From Chryseobacterium nepalense (GTDB taxonomy: Bacteria; Bacteroidota; Bacteroidia; Flavobacteriales; Weeksellaceae): a stretch of DNA of 64,000 bases. Below, one piece after another: positions 32,749 to 40,532 of this stretch. The position numbers and the translations under genes are program-made. The stretch spans positions 2,666,001-2,730,000 of the forward strand of contig NZ_CP096203.1 of the NCBI RefSeq assembly GCF_023195755.1, read 5' to 3'. Within the stretch, counting starts at the first letter, position 1. Each line of letters begins with the position of its first letter. A model generated the notes under the pieces. That model was not told the DNA's origin, searched no databases, and saw nothing but the letters and a program-made list of their open reading frames with translations.

Positions 32749-33501
32749 ATGAAAATTACAGCACTGAATTTAGATATCGTCTGGAAAAATAAAGAAAAGA
32801 ATTTTCAATTGATCAAAAATGAACTGCATCTTCAGGAAGCGGATCTTTTTCTTTTACCGGAAATGTTTTCTACAGGATTTTGTATGGATGCTTCAGAAGT
32901 GGCAGACAGGAATCTGGAATCTCTTGCATTCCTGAAAGAAATGGCAAAGAATAAAAATGCGGCTTTCTGCGGAAGTGCTTCTGTGCAAGAAGATGGTAAG
33001 TTTTACAACAGGATGTATTTTGTTCATCCGGAGGGAAATGTGGATTTTTACGACAAACGTCATCTTTTTTCCTTTTCGGGAGAGGATAAGGTTTATACGC
33101 CGGGAAAGAAACGGATTGTTGTTAATTATCAGGGTTTTAGGATCTTGCTGCAGGTCTGCTATGATCTCAGGTTTCCCGTTTTTGCAAGAAATAATGACGA
33201 TTATGATATAATTTTGTATGTCGCCAACTGGCCTGAAAAAAGAGTGGACGCCTGGGAGCATCTGTTGAAAGCGAGGGCTATCGAAAATCTTTCCTTTGTT
33301 TTCGGGCTAAACAGGATCGGGACCGATGGAAATAATCTTTTCTATAAGGAAAGTTCCCATTGTTTTTTTGCTGACGGAAAGGAAATTTCTATAAAAGAAG
33401 GAAATCTTGTTACTGCAGAATTGCATTTAGAAGAATTAAAAGATTTCAGGGGCCATTTTCAGTTTTTAAATGACCGCGATTCTTTTGAAATTAAGTTATG
33501 A
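32749..33501 (+). CDS. Nitrilase-superfamily omega-amidase-like hydrolase (YafV group)
   Basis: 250 residues with the Glu-Lys-Cys triad of carbon-nitrogen hydrolases: Glu38 (FLLPEMFSTGF), Lys103 (FYDKRHLFSF) and Cys137 (LLQVCYDLRFPVF). The 'PEMFSTGF' and 'YDKRHLFS' stretches match the omega-amidase subgroup, which deamidates 2-oxoglutaramate and 2-oxosuccinamate for metabolite repair. Substrate assignment rests on these motifs alone. It starts at the ATG at 32749. A long imperfect inverted repeat begins at its stop. Confidence 0.9.
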   Translation: MKITALNLDIVWKNKEKNFQLIKNELHLQEADLFLLPEMFSTGFCMDASEVADRNLESLAFLKEMAKNKNAAFCGSASVQEDGKFYNRMYFVHPEGNVDFYDKRHLFSFSGEDKVYTPGKKRIVVNYQGFRILLQVCYDLRFPVFARNNDDYDIILYVANWPEKRVDAWEHLLKARAIENLSFVFGLNRIGTDGNNLFYKESSHCFFADGKEISIKEGNLVTAELHLEELKDFRGHFQFLNDRDSFEIKL

Positions 33502-33562
33502 AGGCTAAAGTTAAGGTCGAGGCACATTGTATTAATCTTGGTCTCAACCTTAGCCTTAATCT
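33501..33562. repeat. Imperfect inverted repeat
   Basis: AAGGCTAAAGTTAAGG near 33501 is echoed in reverse complement by CAACCTTAGCCTTA near 33545-33558. The right arm also looks like degenerate CTTA-containing hexamers. It fills the gap between two convergent genes and reaches the thioredoxin stop. It may form a long hairpin that ends both transcripts. Confidence 0.4.
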
Positions 33563-33861
33563 TAAGCATATTGTTTTAAAAGCTGTGTCAGCGTATTCAC
33601 ATCATGAACGCCGCTCTCCTTCCAGAGCATTTCCCCGTTTTTGAATACGGCCAGCGTAGGAACGCCGCGCACACCATATTGTGCTGCTAAAGCAGGATAT
33701 TGATCTACATCAACCTTAATGATTCTCGCGCTTTCGCCTACATTTTCTTTAACGGTATTAAGAACCGAAGACTGTACTTTGCAGGGCTGACACCACGTTG
33801 CAAAAAAATCTATTAAAACAGGTCTTTCAGAATTGATAATTTCCTGGAATTTTTGTGACAT
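33562..33861 (-). CDS. trxA: Thioredoxin
   Basis: 99 residues with the redox site WCQPC (23-27; usual WCGPC, so Gly is replaced by Gln) and the cis-Pro loop RGVPTLAVFKNGE. It is the last gene of a three-gene minus-strand group after a metallo-beta-lactamase/rhodanese fusion and a rhodanese lipoprotein. Its likely job there is reducing persulfide or disulfide intermediates of sulfur transfer. That role is inferred from context; a general thioredoxin role is equally possible. Confidence 0.92.
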   Translation of the reverse strand: MSQKFQEIINSERPVLIDFFATWCQPCKVQSSVLNTVKENVGESARIIKVDVDQYPALAAQYGVRGVPTLAVFKNGEMLWKESGVHDVNTLTQLLKQYA

Positions 33862-33875
33862 TGTTTTGGGTTTTA

Positions 33876-34259
33876 TTAGTCTAAATTAGTGTTTTTAGAA
33901 GGTTTTTCGTCCTGGATGGCTTTTACATTTTTCCACGTTGTACCATCATAAACTTCAATACCTTCTTTCTTTAAGATTTCCATCGCCTGATCCGCCTGGA
34001 TTCCTTTGTTACAGAAAACAACTACTTTTTTTCCTTTCAGAGATTGTGTGTTTTCAGATAGTTCAGCTAAAGGAATGTTAATCGCATTTTTTGCCGATCC
34101 TTCTTCATACTGTTCAGCAACTCTTACATCTACAAGAACTACATTCGGGCTGTTCACCACGTCTTTGATATTTTTATCAGGAAGCGTTGCAGAAGAGCGT
34201 GTTTTGCATGAGTTCAATATAAAAATTAATACAATAAAAAATCCGTAGAAGCTTTTCAT
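33876..34259 (-). CDS. Rhodanese-domain lipoprotein
   Basis: 127 residues with a lipoprotein signal ending at Cys18 (FILNSC), followed by a single rhodanese domain (VVLVDVRVAEQYEEGSAKNAINIPLAEL). The active-site Cys83 lies in VVVFCNKGIQAD. The domain carries sulfane sulfur as a Cys persulfide, here on the periplasmic side. It lies 3 bases after the fusion protein and 14 bases before thioredoxin, so the three are one transcript. Confidence 0.9.
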   Translation of the reverse strand: MKSFYGFFIVLIFILNSCKTRSSATLPDKNIKDVVNSPNVVLVDVRVAEQYEEGSAKNAINIPLAELSENTQSLKGKKVVVFCNKGIQADQAMEILKKEGIEVYDGTTWKNVKAIQDEKPSKNTNLD

Positions 34260-34262
34260 TAT

Positions 34263-35672
34263 TTACAGGGTTTTAGACTGGCATACAAAATCAGAAGTAG
34301 GAAGCTTCCCTGTTTTTTTAATTCCGTTAAAACCTCCTTCCACTTCAGTGAAATTCCTGATTCCGTGTGAATTAAGAATGCTTGCGGCGATCATGCTTCT
34401 GTAGCCTCCCGCACAATGCAGGAAAAAATGTTCAGCATCATCAATGGTATTTATCCACTCACTGATTTCATCCAGAGGCCTGTTGTAGGCGTTGTCAATA
34501 TGTTCGGCAGAATATTCCGAAATTTTACGGACATCGATCACTTTAGAGGTTTTATCAAACTGCTCTGCAAATTCTTCCGGAGAAATTCTTTTTATTTCGT
34601 CGGTTTCTTTACTGTTGTTCTTCCATGATTCGAAACCTCCTTTCAGATAGCCTACAACATGGTCAAATCCAACTCTGCTTAATCTGGTGATGGCTTCTTC
34701 CTCAGTACCTTTTTCTACTACCAATAATAAAGGATGTTTTACATCAACAATTAATGCCCCCACCCAAGGTGCAAAATCTCCCTTCAGTCCGATATTGATA
34801 GAATTAGGGATGAATCCTTTATGAAACTCTGCCGGGTTTCTCGTATCTAAAATCAAGGCACCGGTTTCTTCGGCATATGCTTCGAAATCTTCAGCAGGAA
34901 TTGCGGTCAATCCTTTATTCATTACTACGTCAAGGCTTTCATAACCTCCTTTATTCATGGCAACGTTCATCCCGAAATATTTGGGAGGTGCTGTAAGCCC
35001 GTCAAGAACTTCCTTTACAAAAGATTCCTTATCCGGCTGATTGAGTGCGTAATTTGTTTTTTTCTGATTTCCTAATAGATCAACGGTTTCTTTCTGCATA
35101 TTCTTTCCACAGGCAGAACCTGCTCCATGCGCAGGATATACGGTAATGCTGTTATCAAGCGGCATAATTTTCGTTTGAAGGCTTTCATATAGAATTCCTG
35201 CGAGATCTTCCTGGGTGAGGCTGGTTGCTTTCTGTGCAAGATCAGGTCTGCCAACGTCTCCGAGGAATAAAGTGTCACCAGTGAAAATAGCAGTTTCCAC
35301 TCCGTTTTCGTCAATTAGGAGATAGGTGCTGCTTTCCATCGTGTGGCCGGGCGTATGGAGAACTTTAATTTTTACATTTCCGATCTCAAAAATCTGATTG
35401 TCTTCCGCGATAATAGCGTCAAATTCAGGTTGCGCTGTAGGCCCATAGACGATAGGAGCGCCTGTTGCTTTGCTCAGATCAAGATGGCCTGAAACGAAAT
35501 CTGCATGGAAATGGGTTTCAAAAATATATTTTAGCGTTACATTGTCTTTTTCCAGACGATCAAGGTAGGGCTTTACTTCTCTTAAAGGATCAATAATAGC
35601 TGCCTCGTTTTCGGATACGATATAATAGGCACCCTGAGCCAGACATCCGGTATATATTTGTTCGACTTTCAT
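34263..35672 (-). CDS. Metallo-beta-lactamase-fold hydrolase fused to two rhodanese domains
   Basis: 469 residues. The N-terminal half is an ETHE1/persulfide-dioxygenase-like metallo-beta-lactamase domain: THFHADFVSGH (His54, His56, Asp58, His63), HTPGHT and FTGDTLFLGDVGRPDL. Two rhodanese domains follow. The first (about 260-350, ALILDTRNPAEFHKGF) has VVEKGTEEEA where the active Cys should be and is probably inactive. The second (about 370-460) keeps its Cys in FFLHCAGGYRSM. Such fusions oxidise or transfer sulfane sulfur from persulfides. It heads the sulfur cassette. Confidence 0.9.
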   Translation of the reverse strand: MKVEQIYTGCLAQGAYYIVSENEAAIIDPLREVKPYLDRLEKDNVTLKYIFETHFHADFVSGHLDLSKATGAPIVYGPTAQPEFDAIIAEDNQIFEIGNVKIKVLHTPGHTMESSTYLLIDENGVETAIFTGDTLFLGDVGRPDLAQKATSLTQEDLAGILYESLQTKIMPLDNSITVYPAHGAGSACGKNMQKETVDLLGNQKKTNYALNQPDKESFVKEVLDGLTAPPKYFGMNVAMNKGGYESLDVVMNKGLTAIPAEDFEAYAEETGALILDTRNPAEFHKGFIPNSINIGLKGDFAPWVGALIVDVKHPLLLVVEKGTEEEAITRLSRVGFDHVVGYLKGGFESWKNNSKETDEIKRISPEEFAEQFDKTSKVIDVRKISEYSAEHIDNAYNRPLDEISEWINTIDDAEHFFLHCAGGYRSMIAASILNSHGIRNFTEVEGGFNGIKKTGKLPTSDFVCQSKTL

Positions 35673-35938
35673 TATGTGGTGTAACTTTTTAAGTTTTTTT
35701 TAATATCTGCAAAAATCGTGTTTATTTTCTGAAAAAAGGCAAAATAAAAAAATCTATGCCAATAGAATAAATCTATAAAGTCCAGACCTTCTCGATATGC
35801 GGTAGTTATCATAGTCATACATGATTCTGTGGTACTAAGTTAGGCATATTTGTTAATATTTTGCGGATGAAATTAATCATAATGAAAACTTAGCCGGTTC
35901 ATATTTTAAAAAAAAATTATATTTATGTAAAAAATCAA
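35673..35938. other. Intergenic gap, no gene seen
   Basis: AT-rich divergent region. It holds the upstream regions of the sulfur cassette (left) and of the HerA-like gene (right; near-consensus TATATTTA just before 35939). No ORF, tRNA or clear hairpin found. Confidence 0.5.
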
Positions 35939-37465
35939 ATGGCAGACAAAACACAATTTATTGAAGAACTGAGTGCAAAGTATACATCAAAAGGAGAATA
36001 TATTATTTTAGGCAAAGGCATGCTGGACGGAGAAGTGGTTCCTGAAGTAAATGTTGCGATTCCTTTAAAGACGATCAACCGTCACGGACTTATTGCAGGA
36101 GCTACGGGAACCGGGAAAACCAAAACCTTACAGGTGTTTGCTGAGCAGCTTTCCCACAAAGGAATTCCTTCCTTGGTTCTGGATATAAAAGGAGATTTCT
36201 CGGGAATTGCAGAAGCAGGAACAGAAAATCCGGTTATTCAGGAACGTTATGCCAAAACACAGCTTCCGTACAGTCCGCAGGCTTTTCCTGTAGAATTAAT
36301 GACGATTTCGGGAGAAAGAGGCGTAAAGCTGAGGGCTACCGTAACGGAATTCGGGCCGGTACTGCTGAGTAAGATCCTTCAGCTGAACGATACACAGCAA
36401 AGTATCATGGCCATTGTTTTTAAATATTGTGATGACAAAGGACTGCCTCTCATTGATCTGAATGATCTTAAAAAGGTTCTTCAGTATGTTACCGAAAACC
36501 CGCAGGGAAAGGCGGAACTCTCGGCTGATTATGGTTCAATCGCATCATCTTCATTGGGAGCAATTCTGAGGTCTATCGTAGCACTGGAACAGCAGGGAGC
36601 GTCAAAGTTTTTCGGTGAATTAAGTTTTGATGTACATGATTTGCTGCAGACAAGAGACGGGAAAGGGGTGGTTAATATTTTAAGGGTAGCAGATATTCAG
36701 AGCAAACCTCAACTATTTTCTACATTTATGCTTTCGCTTTTTGCAGAGATTTATATGACATTCCCTGAGGAAGGCGATACCGGCAAGCCGAAACTGGTAT
36801 TATTTATAGACGAGGCGCATCTTATTTTTGATGAATCTTCCAAAGCCCTGGTTTCGCAGATTGAAACAATGGTAAAGCTGATCCGTTCCAAAGGTGTCGG
36901 AATTTACTTTATTACCCAGATACCCGGAGATGTTCCGGAGGCTGTGCTCTCGCAATTAGGGTTAAAAATTCAGCATGCGCTGAGGGGTTTTACGGCAAAA
37001 GATAAAAAAGAAATTACAAAGGCAGTGGAAAATTATCCCACAACGGAATTTTATGATGCTGCCACTTTAATTCAGAATCTCGGAATTGGCGAGGCTTTTG
37101 TGACTGCTCTGGACGAAAAAGGAATTCCTACCCCTTTGGTACATACCTATTTAATTTCTCCTGAATCAAGAATGGATGTTCTTAATGATGCGGAAATTTC
37201 AGATCTGACAGGCCAATCTGCTTTGGTTATTAAATATGAAAACGTGGTTGATCGTGATTCGGCGTACGAAATGCTGGTAAGAAGAATGGAGCAGGCAGCA
37301 GCGGAAGCTCCTGTAAATCAAAAAACAAAGCCTGCAAAAGAAGAGCCGGGAATGGTTGAGCAGATTTTGCAAAGTAAAGCAGCACGCACTTTTACCGGGA
37401 CGCTGATGCGGGAAGGAGCAAAGGCCATCTTAGGGATGCTGGGTCTCGGCGGTAGGAGAAGATAA
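35939..37465 (+). CDS. HerA-like ATPase (DUF853, YjgR group)
   Basis: 508 residues. Walker A is GATGTGKT (54-61) and Walker B is LVLFIDEAHLIF; GLIAGATGTGKTKTLQVFAEQLSHKGIPSLVLDIKGDFSGIA is characteristic of DUF853. A low-complexity Gly/Arg C-terminus ends the protein. Members resemble HerA/FtsK-type DNA-pumping ATPases, but this stand-alone group has no firm role. There is no partner nuclease (NurA) or defence gene next to it, so I do not call it a defence system. It starts at the ATG at 35939. Confidence 0.9.
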   Translation: MADKTQFIEELSAKYTSKGEYIILGKGMLDGEVVPEVNVAIPLKTINRHGLIAGATGTGKTKTLQVFAEQLSHKGIPSLVLDIKGDFSGIAEAGTENPVIQERYAKTQLPYSPQAFPVELMTISGERGVKLRATVTEFGPVLLSKILQLNDTQQSIMAIVFKYCDDKGLPLIDLNDLKKVLQYVTENPQGKAELSADYGSIASSSLGAILRSIVALEQQGASKFFGELSFDVHDLLQTRDGKGVVNILRVADIQSKPQLFSTFMLSLFAEIYMTFPEEGDTGKPKLVLFIDEAHLIFDESSKALVSQIETMVKLIRSKGVGIYFITQIPGDVPEAVLSQLGLKIQHALRGFTAKDKKEITKAVENYPTTEFYDAATLIQNLGIGEAFVTALDEKGIPTPLVHTYLISPESRMDVLNDAEISDLTGQSALVIKYENVVDRDSAYEMLVRRMEQAAAEAPVNQKTKPAKEEPGMVEQILQSKAARTFTGTLMREGAKAILGMLGLGGRRR

Positions 37466-37591
37466 TCGATGTTTTTTGTAATACTATTGTAGGGTATTCA
37501 TGCACAATTTTGATAAGATTGATAGAATTTTTCCTATTTTAGCAGGATTGTCTTAATGAAGATATGGCATGTATTGTGTTATTTAAGATAA

Positions 37592-37604
37592 GTACAGTCT
37601 GTAC
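37592..37604. promoter_or_regulatory. Short palindrome upstream of the exonuclease gene
   Basis: GTACA-GTC-TGTAC, 5-bp perfect arms, 40 bases before the ATG at 37645. Could be an operator, but this size can arise by chance. Confidence 0.2.
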
Positions 37605-37644
37605 ACGTTATAATTAATCTAAAAGAAAGTTGTATAAAGTTTAA

Positions 37645-38868
37645 ATGTATTCAATTATTGATATAGAAAGCAATGGTGCAGGTTACAGAAAAGAATGCAT
37701 TATAGATATTGCTATTTACAGGTATGATGGGCAAAAAATTATTGACCAGTTCATCTCTCTTGTAAATCCCGAAAGCGATATCACGCCTTTTGTGCAGAAA
37801 CTCACCAATATAACTCCCAAAATGGTAAAAACAGCTCCGAAATTCCATGAAATTGCACGCAGGATTGTGGAAATTACGGCCAATACTACTTTGGTGGGGC
37901 ATAATATTGATTTTGATTACAGAATGCTTCGCCAGTCATTTCAAAGATTAGGTTATGATTTTAAAATCAATACTTTAGATACTATTCCGCTGGCTAAAAA
38001 GCTCATTCCGGATGAGGTGAGCTATTCACTTGGGAAGTTGGTAAAATCTTTAGGTATTCCTCTTACGAACCACCACAGAGCGGATGGAGATGCACGTGCG
38101 ACGCTTGAGCTTTTCAAACTCTTGATTTCAAAAGATACTGAAAACGAGATTATTCAGAAGCAGCACGAGGAATCTAACGCAAAAACCTATATCAATAAGA
38201 TAAAGGTACTTACTCAGGATCTTCCGAACGATAAAGGATTTGTGTATTTCCAGAATGAAGAGGGTAAAATTATTCTTTCAGATTACGTTCAGGATATCAA
38301 CAAGTTTTCCAAAAAGGTTTTCAATTCCAAATCCAAACGATGGGAAGAAATTCAGAAAGCGGTTGAGCAGATCAATTATGAACTTACTGGAACCGATATT
38401 ATTGCCAAACTAATCCTGAATTCAAAAGGCATCAGAAAAAAGGAAATATTACCTTTCGGCCTTTATCACAGAAATCAAAAATATGTGGTTGAAAAAAACA
38501 AGCTTAACAAAGCTGAAAAGCCAATCCTGAAATTTAGGTCTTTTACCCAGGGTGCAAAGGCTGTTGAATTCATCAGTAAACTGGAAGAATATACGGATGT
38601 TGAAGTTTTTAAAAAGAAAATTGATTTTAAAAAACGCAATGAGCTTTGGCTGGGATCCGGCAGAAGACTGGGTGAAAAACTTTTTCTTCTTGTTGAAAAC
38701 GGAAAGGTGACTTCTTATGGATTTTACGAGCTTTTTACACAGATCCAGACGCTGAGTAAAATTTCAAAATTAAAAATCGATCTGCAATACCAATCGGGAG
38801 ATTTGGTAAATGAACTGCAACTTGCGCTTTTGCGGGGAGATTTTGAAACACTGCCGTTACCTAAGTAA
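37645..38868 (+). CDS. DnaQ-type 3'-5' exonuclease fused to a degenerate GIY-YIG domain
   Basis: 407 residues. The N-terminal 160 form a DEDDh exonuclease: Asp6 and Glu8 (IIDIESNG), Asp91 in VGHNIDFDYRML, and His144/Asp149 in HRADGDA. A second region from about 193 reads LPNDKGFVYFQNEEGKIIL and later INYELTGTDIIAKLI. It lines up with the GIY-YIG region of Cho/UvrC-like proteins (LPxxxGVYYF...G, ELTGTE.eALLLE), but the expected YVGKA and catalytic Arg are replaced (ILSDYVQDINKF). The nuclease half therefore looks inactive. In related fusions both activities serve repair. The last 130 residues have no name. Confidence 0.8.
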   Translation: MYSIIDIESNGAGYRKECIIDIAIYRYDGQKIIDQFISLVNPESDITPFVQKLTNITPKMVKTAPKFHEIARRIVEITANTTLVGHNIDFDYRMLRQSFQRLGYDFKINTLDTIPLAKKLIPDEVSYSLGKLVKSLGIPLTNHHRADGDARATLELFKLLISKDTENEIIQKQHEESNAKTYINKIKVLTQDLPNDKGFVYFQNEEGKIILSDYVQDINKFSKKVFNSKSKRWEEIQKAVEQINYELTGTDIIAKLILNSKGIRKKEILPFGLYHRNQKYVVEKNKLNKAEKPILKFRSFTQGAKAVEFISKLEEYTDVEVFKKKIDFKKRNELWLGSGRRLGEKLFLLVENGKVTSYGFYELFTQIQTLSKISKLKIDLQYQSGDLVNELQLALLRGDFETLPLPK

Positions 38869-39171
38869 CTGATTTTTACTTATCAATAATTTAGCAAGAT
38901 TTAAAAAGATAAAACACGCATATTTTCCGTTAACCGAGGGAGTTTCGGAGATGTGCGCGTTCTGCTGCTGTCTGATCTTTCAGCAATATGTTTAAAGCTT
39001 GTAGATTTTTTCAAAGTGAAAAATACTTTTTTATTGTGGTTTTTAAGTTTTTTTTTCTTTTAAAATTAAAAGAAAAGAATAATGTTCTATGTATTTGATT
39101 TTAAATGGTAAACAATTTCTTATTACCTTTGTACTTTCTTAATAACATAAATAAGTTTTACTTAATTAATT
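38869..39171. other. Intergenic gap with a GC-richer structured patch
   Basis: At 38925-39000 a GC-richer stretch contains CCGA..TCGG and TGCTG..CAGCA stem candidates. It is followed near 39005-39035 by a TTTTTC..GAAAAA hairpin and a T-run, and by an AT-only hairpin TTTTCTTTT / AAAAGAAAA (39053-39076). It may hold the exonuclease terminator and possibly a small RNA; no ORF is convincing. Confidence 0.3.
39124..39131 (+). promoter_or_regulatory. -7 element of lysA
   Basis: TACCTTTG, exact TAnnTTTG, 40 bases before the lysA ATG. The nearest upstream TTTG (39094-39097) is 26 bases away, longer than usual. Confidence 0.5.
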
Positions 39172-40371
39172 ATGAATCCAAAAGAATTACTGAAGATTGC
39201 CAATGAGTTTGGTACACCGGTGTATGTTTACGATGCTGAATCGATTAAAACCCAATACGAAAAACTTACATCATCTTTTCTTAAACACACGAAGTTCTTC
39301 TATGCTGCAAAGGCGTTGACCAATATCAATATCCTTAAGTATGTCAAGAACCTGGGTGCTTCTTTGGATTGTGTATCAATTAATGAAGTGAAACTCGGGC
39401 TAAAGGCTGGGTTTACCAAAGAAAAAATATTGTTCACCCCCAATTGTGTGGATCTTGCCGAAATTGAAGAGGCAATGACCTTCGGAGTACACATTAATAT
39501 TGATAATATTTCCATTCTTGAGCAGTTTGGCAACAAATACGGCAATACCTATCCGATTTTAGTAAGAATCAATCCGCATATTTTCGCTGGAGGAAACTAT
39601 AAAATTTCAACAGGGCATATCGACAGCAAATTCGGAATTTCCATTCATCAGGTACGCCATATCGAAAGAGTGATGAAGTCTACCAACCTGAATGTAGAAG
39701 GGCTGCACATGCACACCGGAAGCGAGATCAAAGATCCGGATGTATTTCTTCAGGCTTTGGACATCATGCTGGAATTGTCTGAACACTTCCCGAATTTAAA
39801 ATATCTGGACATGGGAAGCGGTTTTAAAATTCCATATCAGGATACCGAAGAAGAAACGGATGTAAAAACGCTGGGTAAAAAAGTAGAAAAGGTAATTGCC
39901 GAATTTTCAAAATCCACTGGAAAGAAGTTTGAGCTTTGGTTTGAACCGGGGAAATTTCTGGTAGGAAAGAGCGGTTATCTTTTGGTGAAAGCCAATGTTA
40001 TTAAACAGACTACGGCAACGGTTTTTGTAGGGGTGAATTCCGGTTTTAATCATCTGATCCGCCCGATGTTCTACGATTCCTACCACGTTATTGAGAATTT
40101 ATCCAACCCGAAAGGTGCGGAAAGGATTTATACCGTCGTAGGAAATATCTGCGAAACCGATACTTTTGCCTGGGACAGAAAACTGAATGAAGTAAGAGAA
40201 GGCGATATTCTGGCATTCCACAATGCGGGAGCTTACGGCTTTGAAATGAGTTCTAATTTTAATTCGAGACTTAAGCCTGCCGAGGTATTATTCTTAGACG
40301 GAAAAGCGCATCTCATCAGAAAAAGAGATGAATTTGAAGATCTTCTAAAAAATCAGATTGAAGTAATTTAA
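39172..40371 (+). CDS. lysA: Diaminopimelate decarboxylase
   Basis: LysA makes L-lysine from meso-diaminopimelate with PLP. The 399-residue protein shows the cofactor Lys47 (FFYAAKALTN), HMHTGSEIKD, the Gly-rich phosphate loop (LDMGSGFKIPY), EPGKFLVGKSGYLL, and CETDTFAWDR with the active-site Cys donated across the dimer, then NAGAYGFEMSSNFNSR. No lysine riboswitch is visible upstream. It is a single-gene transcript with its own -7 element and terminator. Confidence 0.96.
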   Translation: MNPKELLKIANEFGTPVYVYDAESIKTQYEKLTSSFLKHTKFFYAAKALTNINILKYVKNLGASLDCVSINEVKLGLKAGFTKEKILFTPNCVDLAEIEEAMTFGVHINIDNISILEQFGNKYGNTYPILVRINPHIFAGGNYKISTGHIDSKFGISIHQVRHIERVMKSTNLNVEGLHMHTGSEIKDPDVFLQALDIMLELSEHFPNLKYLDMGSGFKIPYQDTEEETDVKTLGKKVEKVIAEFSKSTGKKFELWFEPGKFLVGKSGYLLVKANVIKQTTATVFVGVNSGFNHLIRPMFYDSYHVIENLSNPKGAERIYTVVGNICETDTFAWDRKLNEVREGDILAFHNAGAYGFEMSSNFNSRLKPAEVLFLDGKAHLIRKRDEFEDLLKNQIEVI

Positions 40372-40381
40372 TATTTATATA

Positions 40382-40409
40382 AAACTCTACAGAAACGTAG
40401 AGTTTTTTT
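40382..40409 (+). terminator. lysA terminator
   Basis: Perfect 9-bp stem AAACTCTAC / GTAGAGTTT with a 6-base loop and a T-run. Confidence 0.85.
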
Positions 40410-40532
40410 ATTTGTAACTTCTTATTCAGATTTTATAATCCTTACATTTGTTAATGGCATAATCTTTACAGGATTAAGCTTTTTGATCCATTCCACTTCA
40501 CGTTCAAATAATAACACCAAAAAATATTAATT

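Noticed and set aside
33499..33600. Short plus-strand frame starting at the nitrilase stop
   Set aside because: It runs through the inverted repeat into the thioredoxin gene and has no protein-like features.
35939..37465. HerA-like ATPase as part of a defence system
   Set aside because: No NurA, Sir2 or other nuclease partner adjoins it, and the DUF853 group is common in ordinary genomes.
38925..39171. Lysine riboswitch upstream of lysA
   Set aside because: None of the conserved lysine-aptamer segments could be found; only small unrelated stems.
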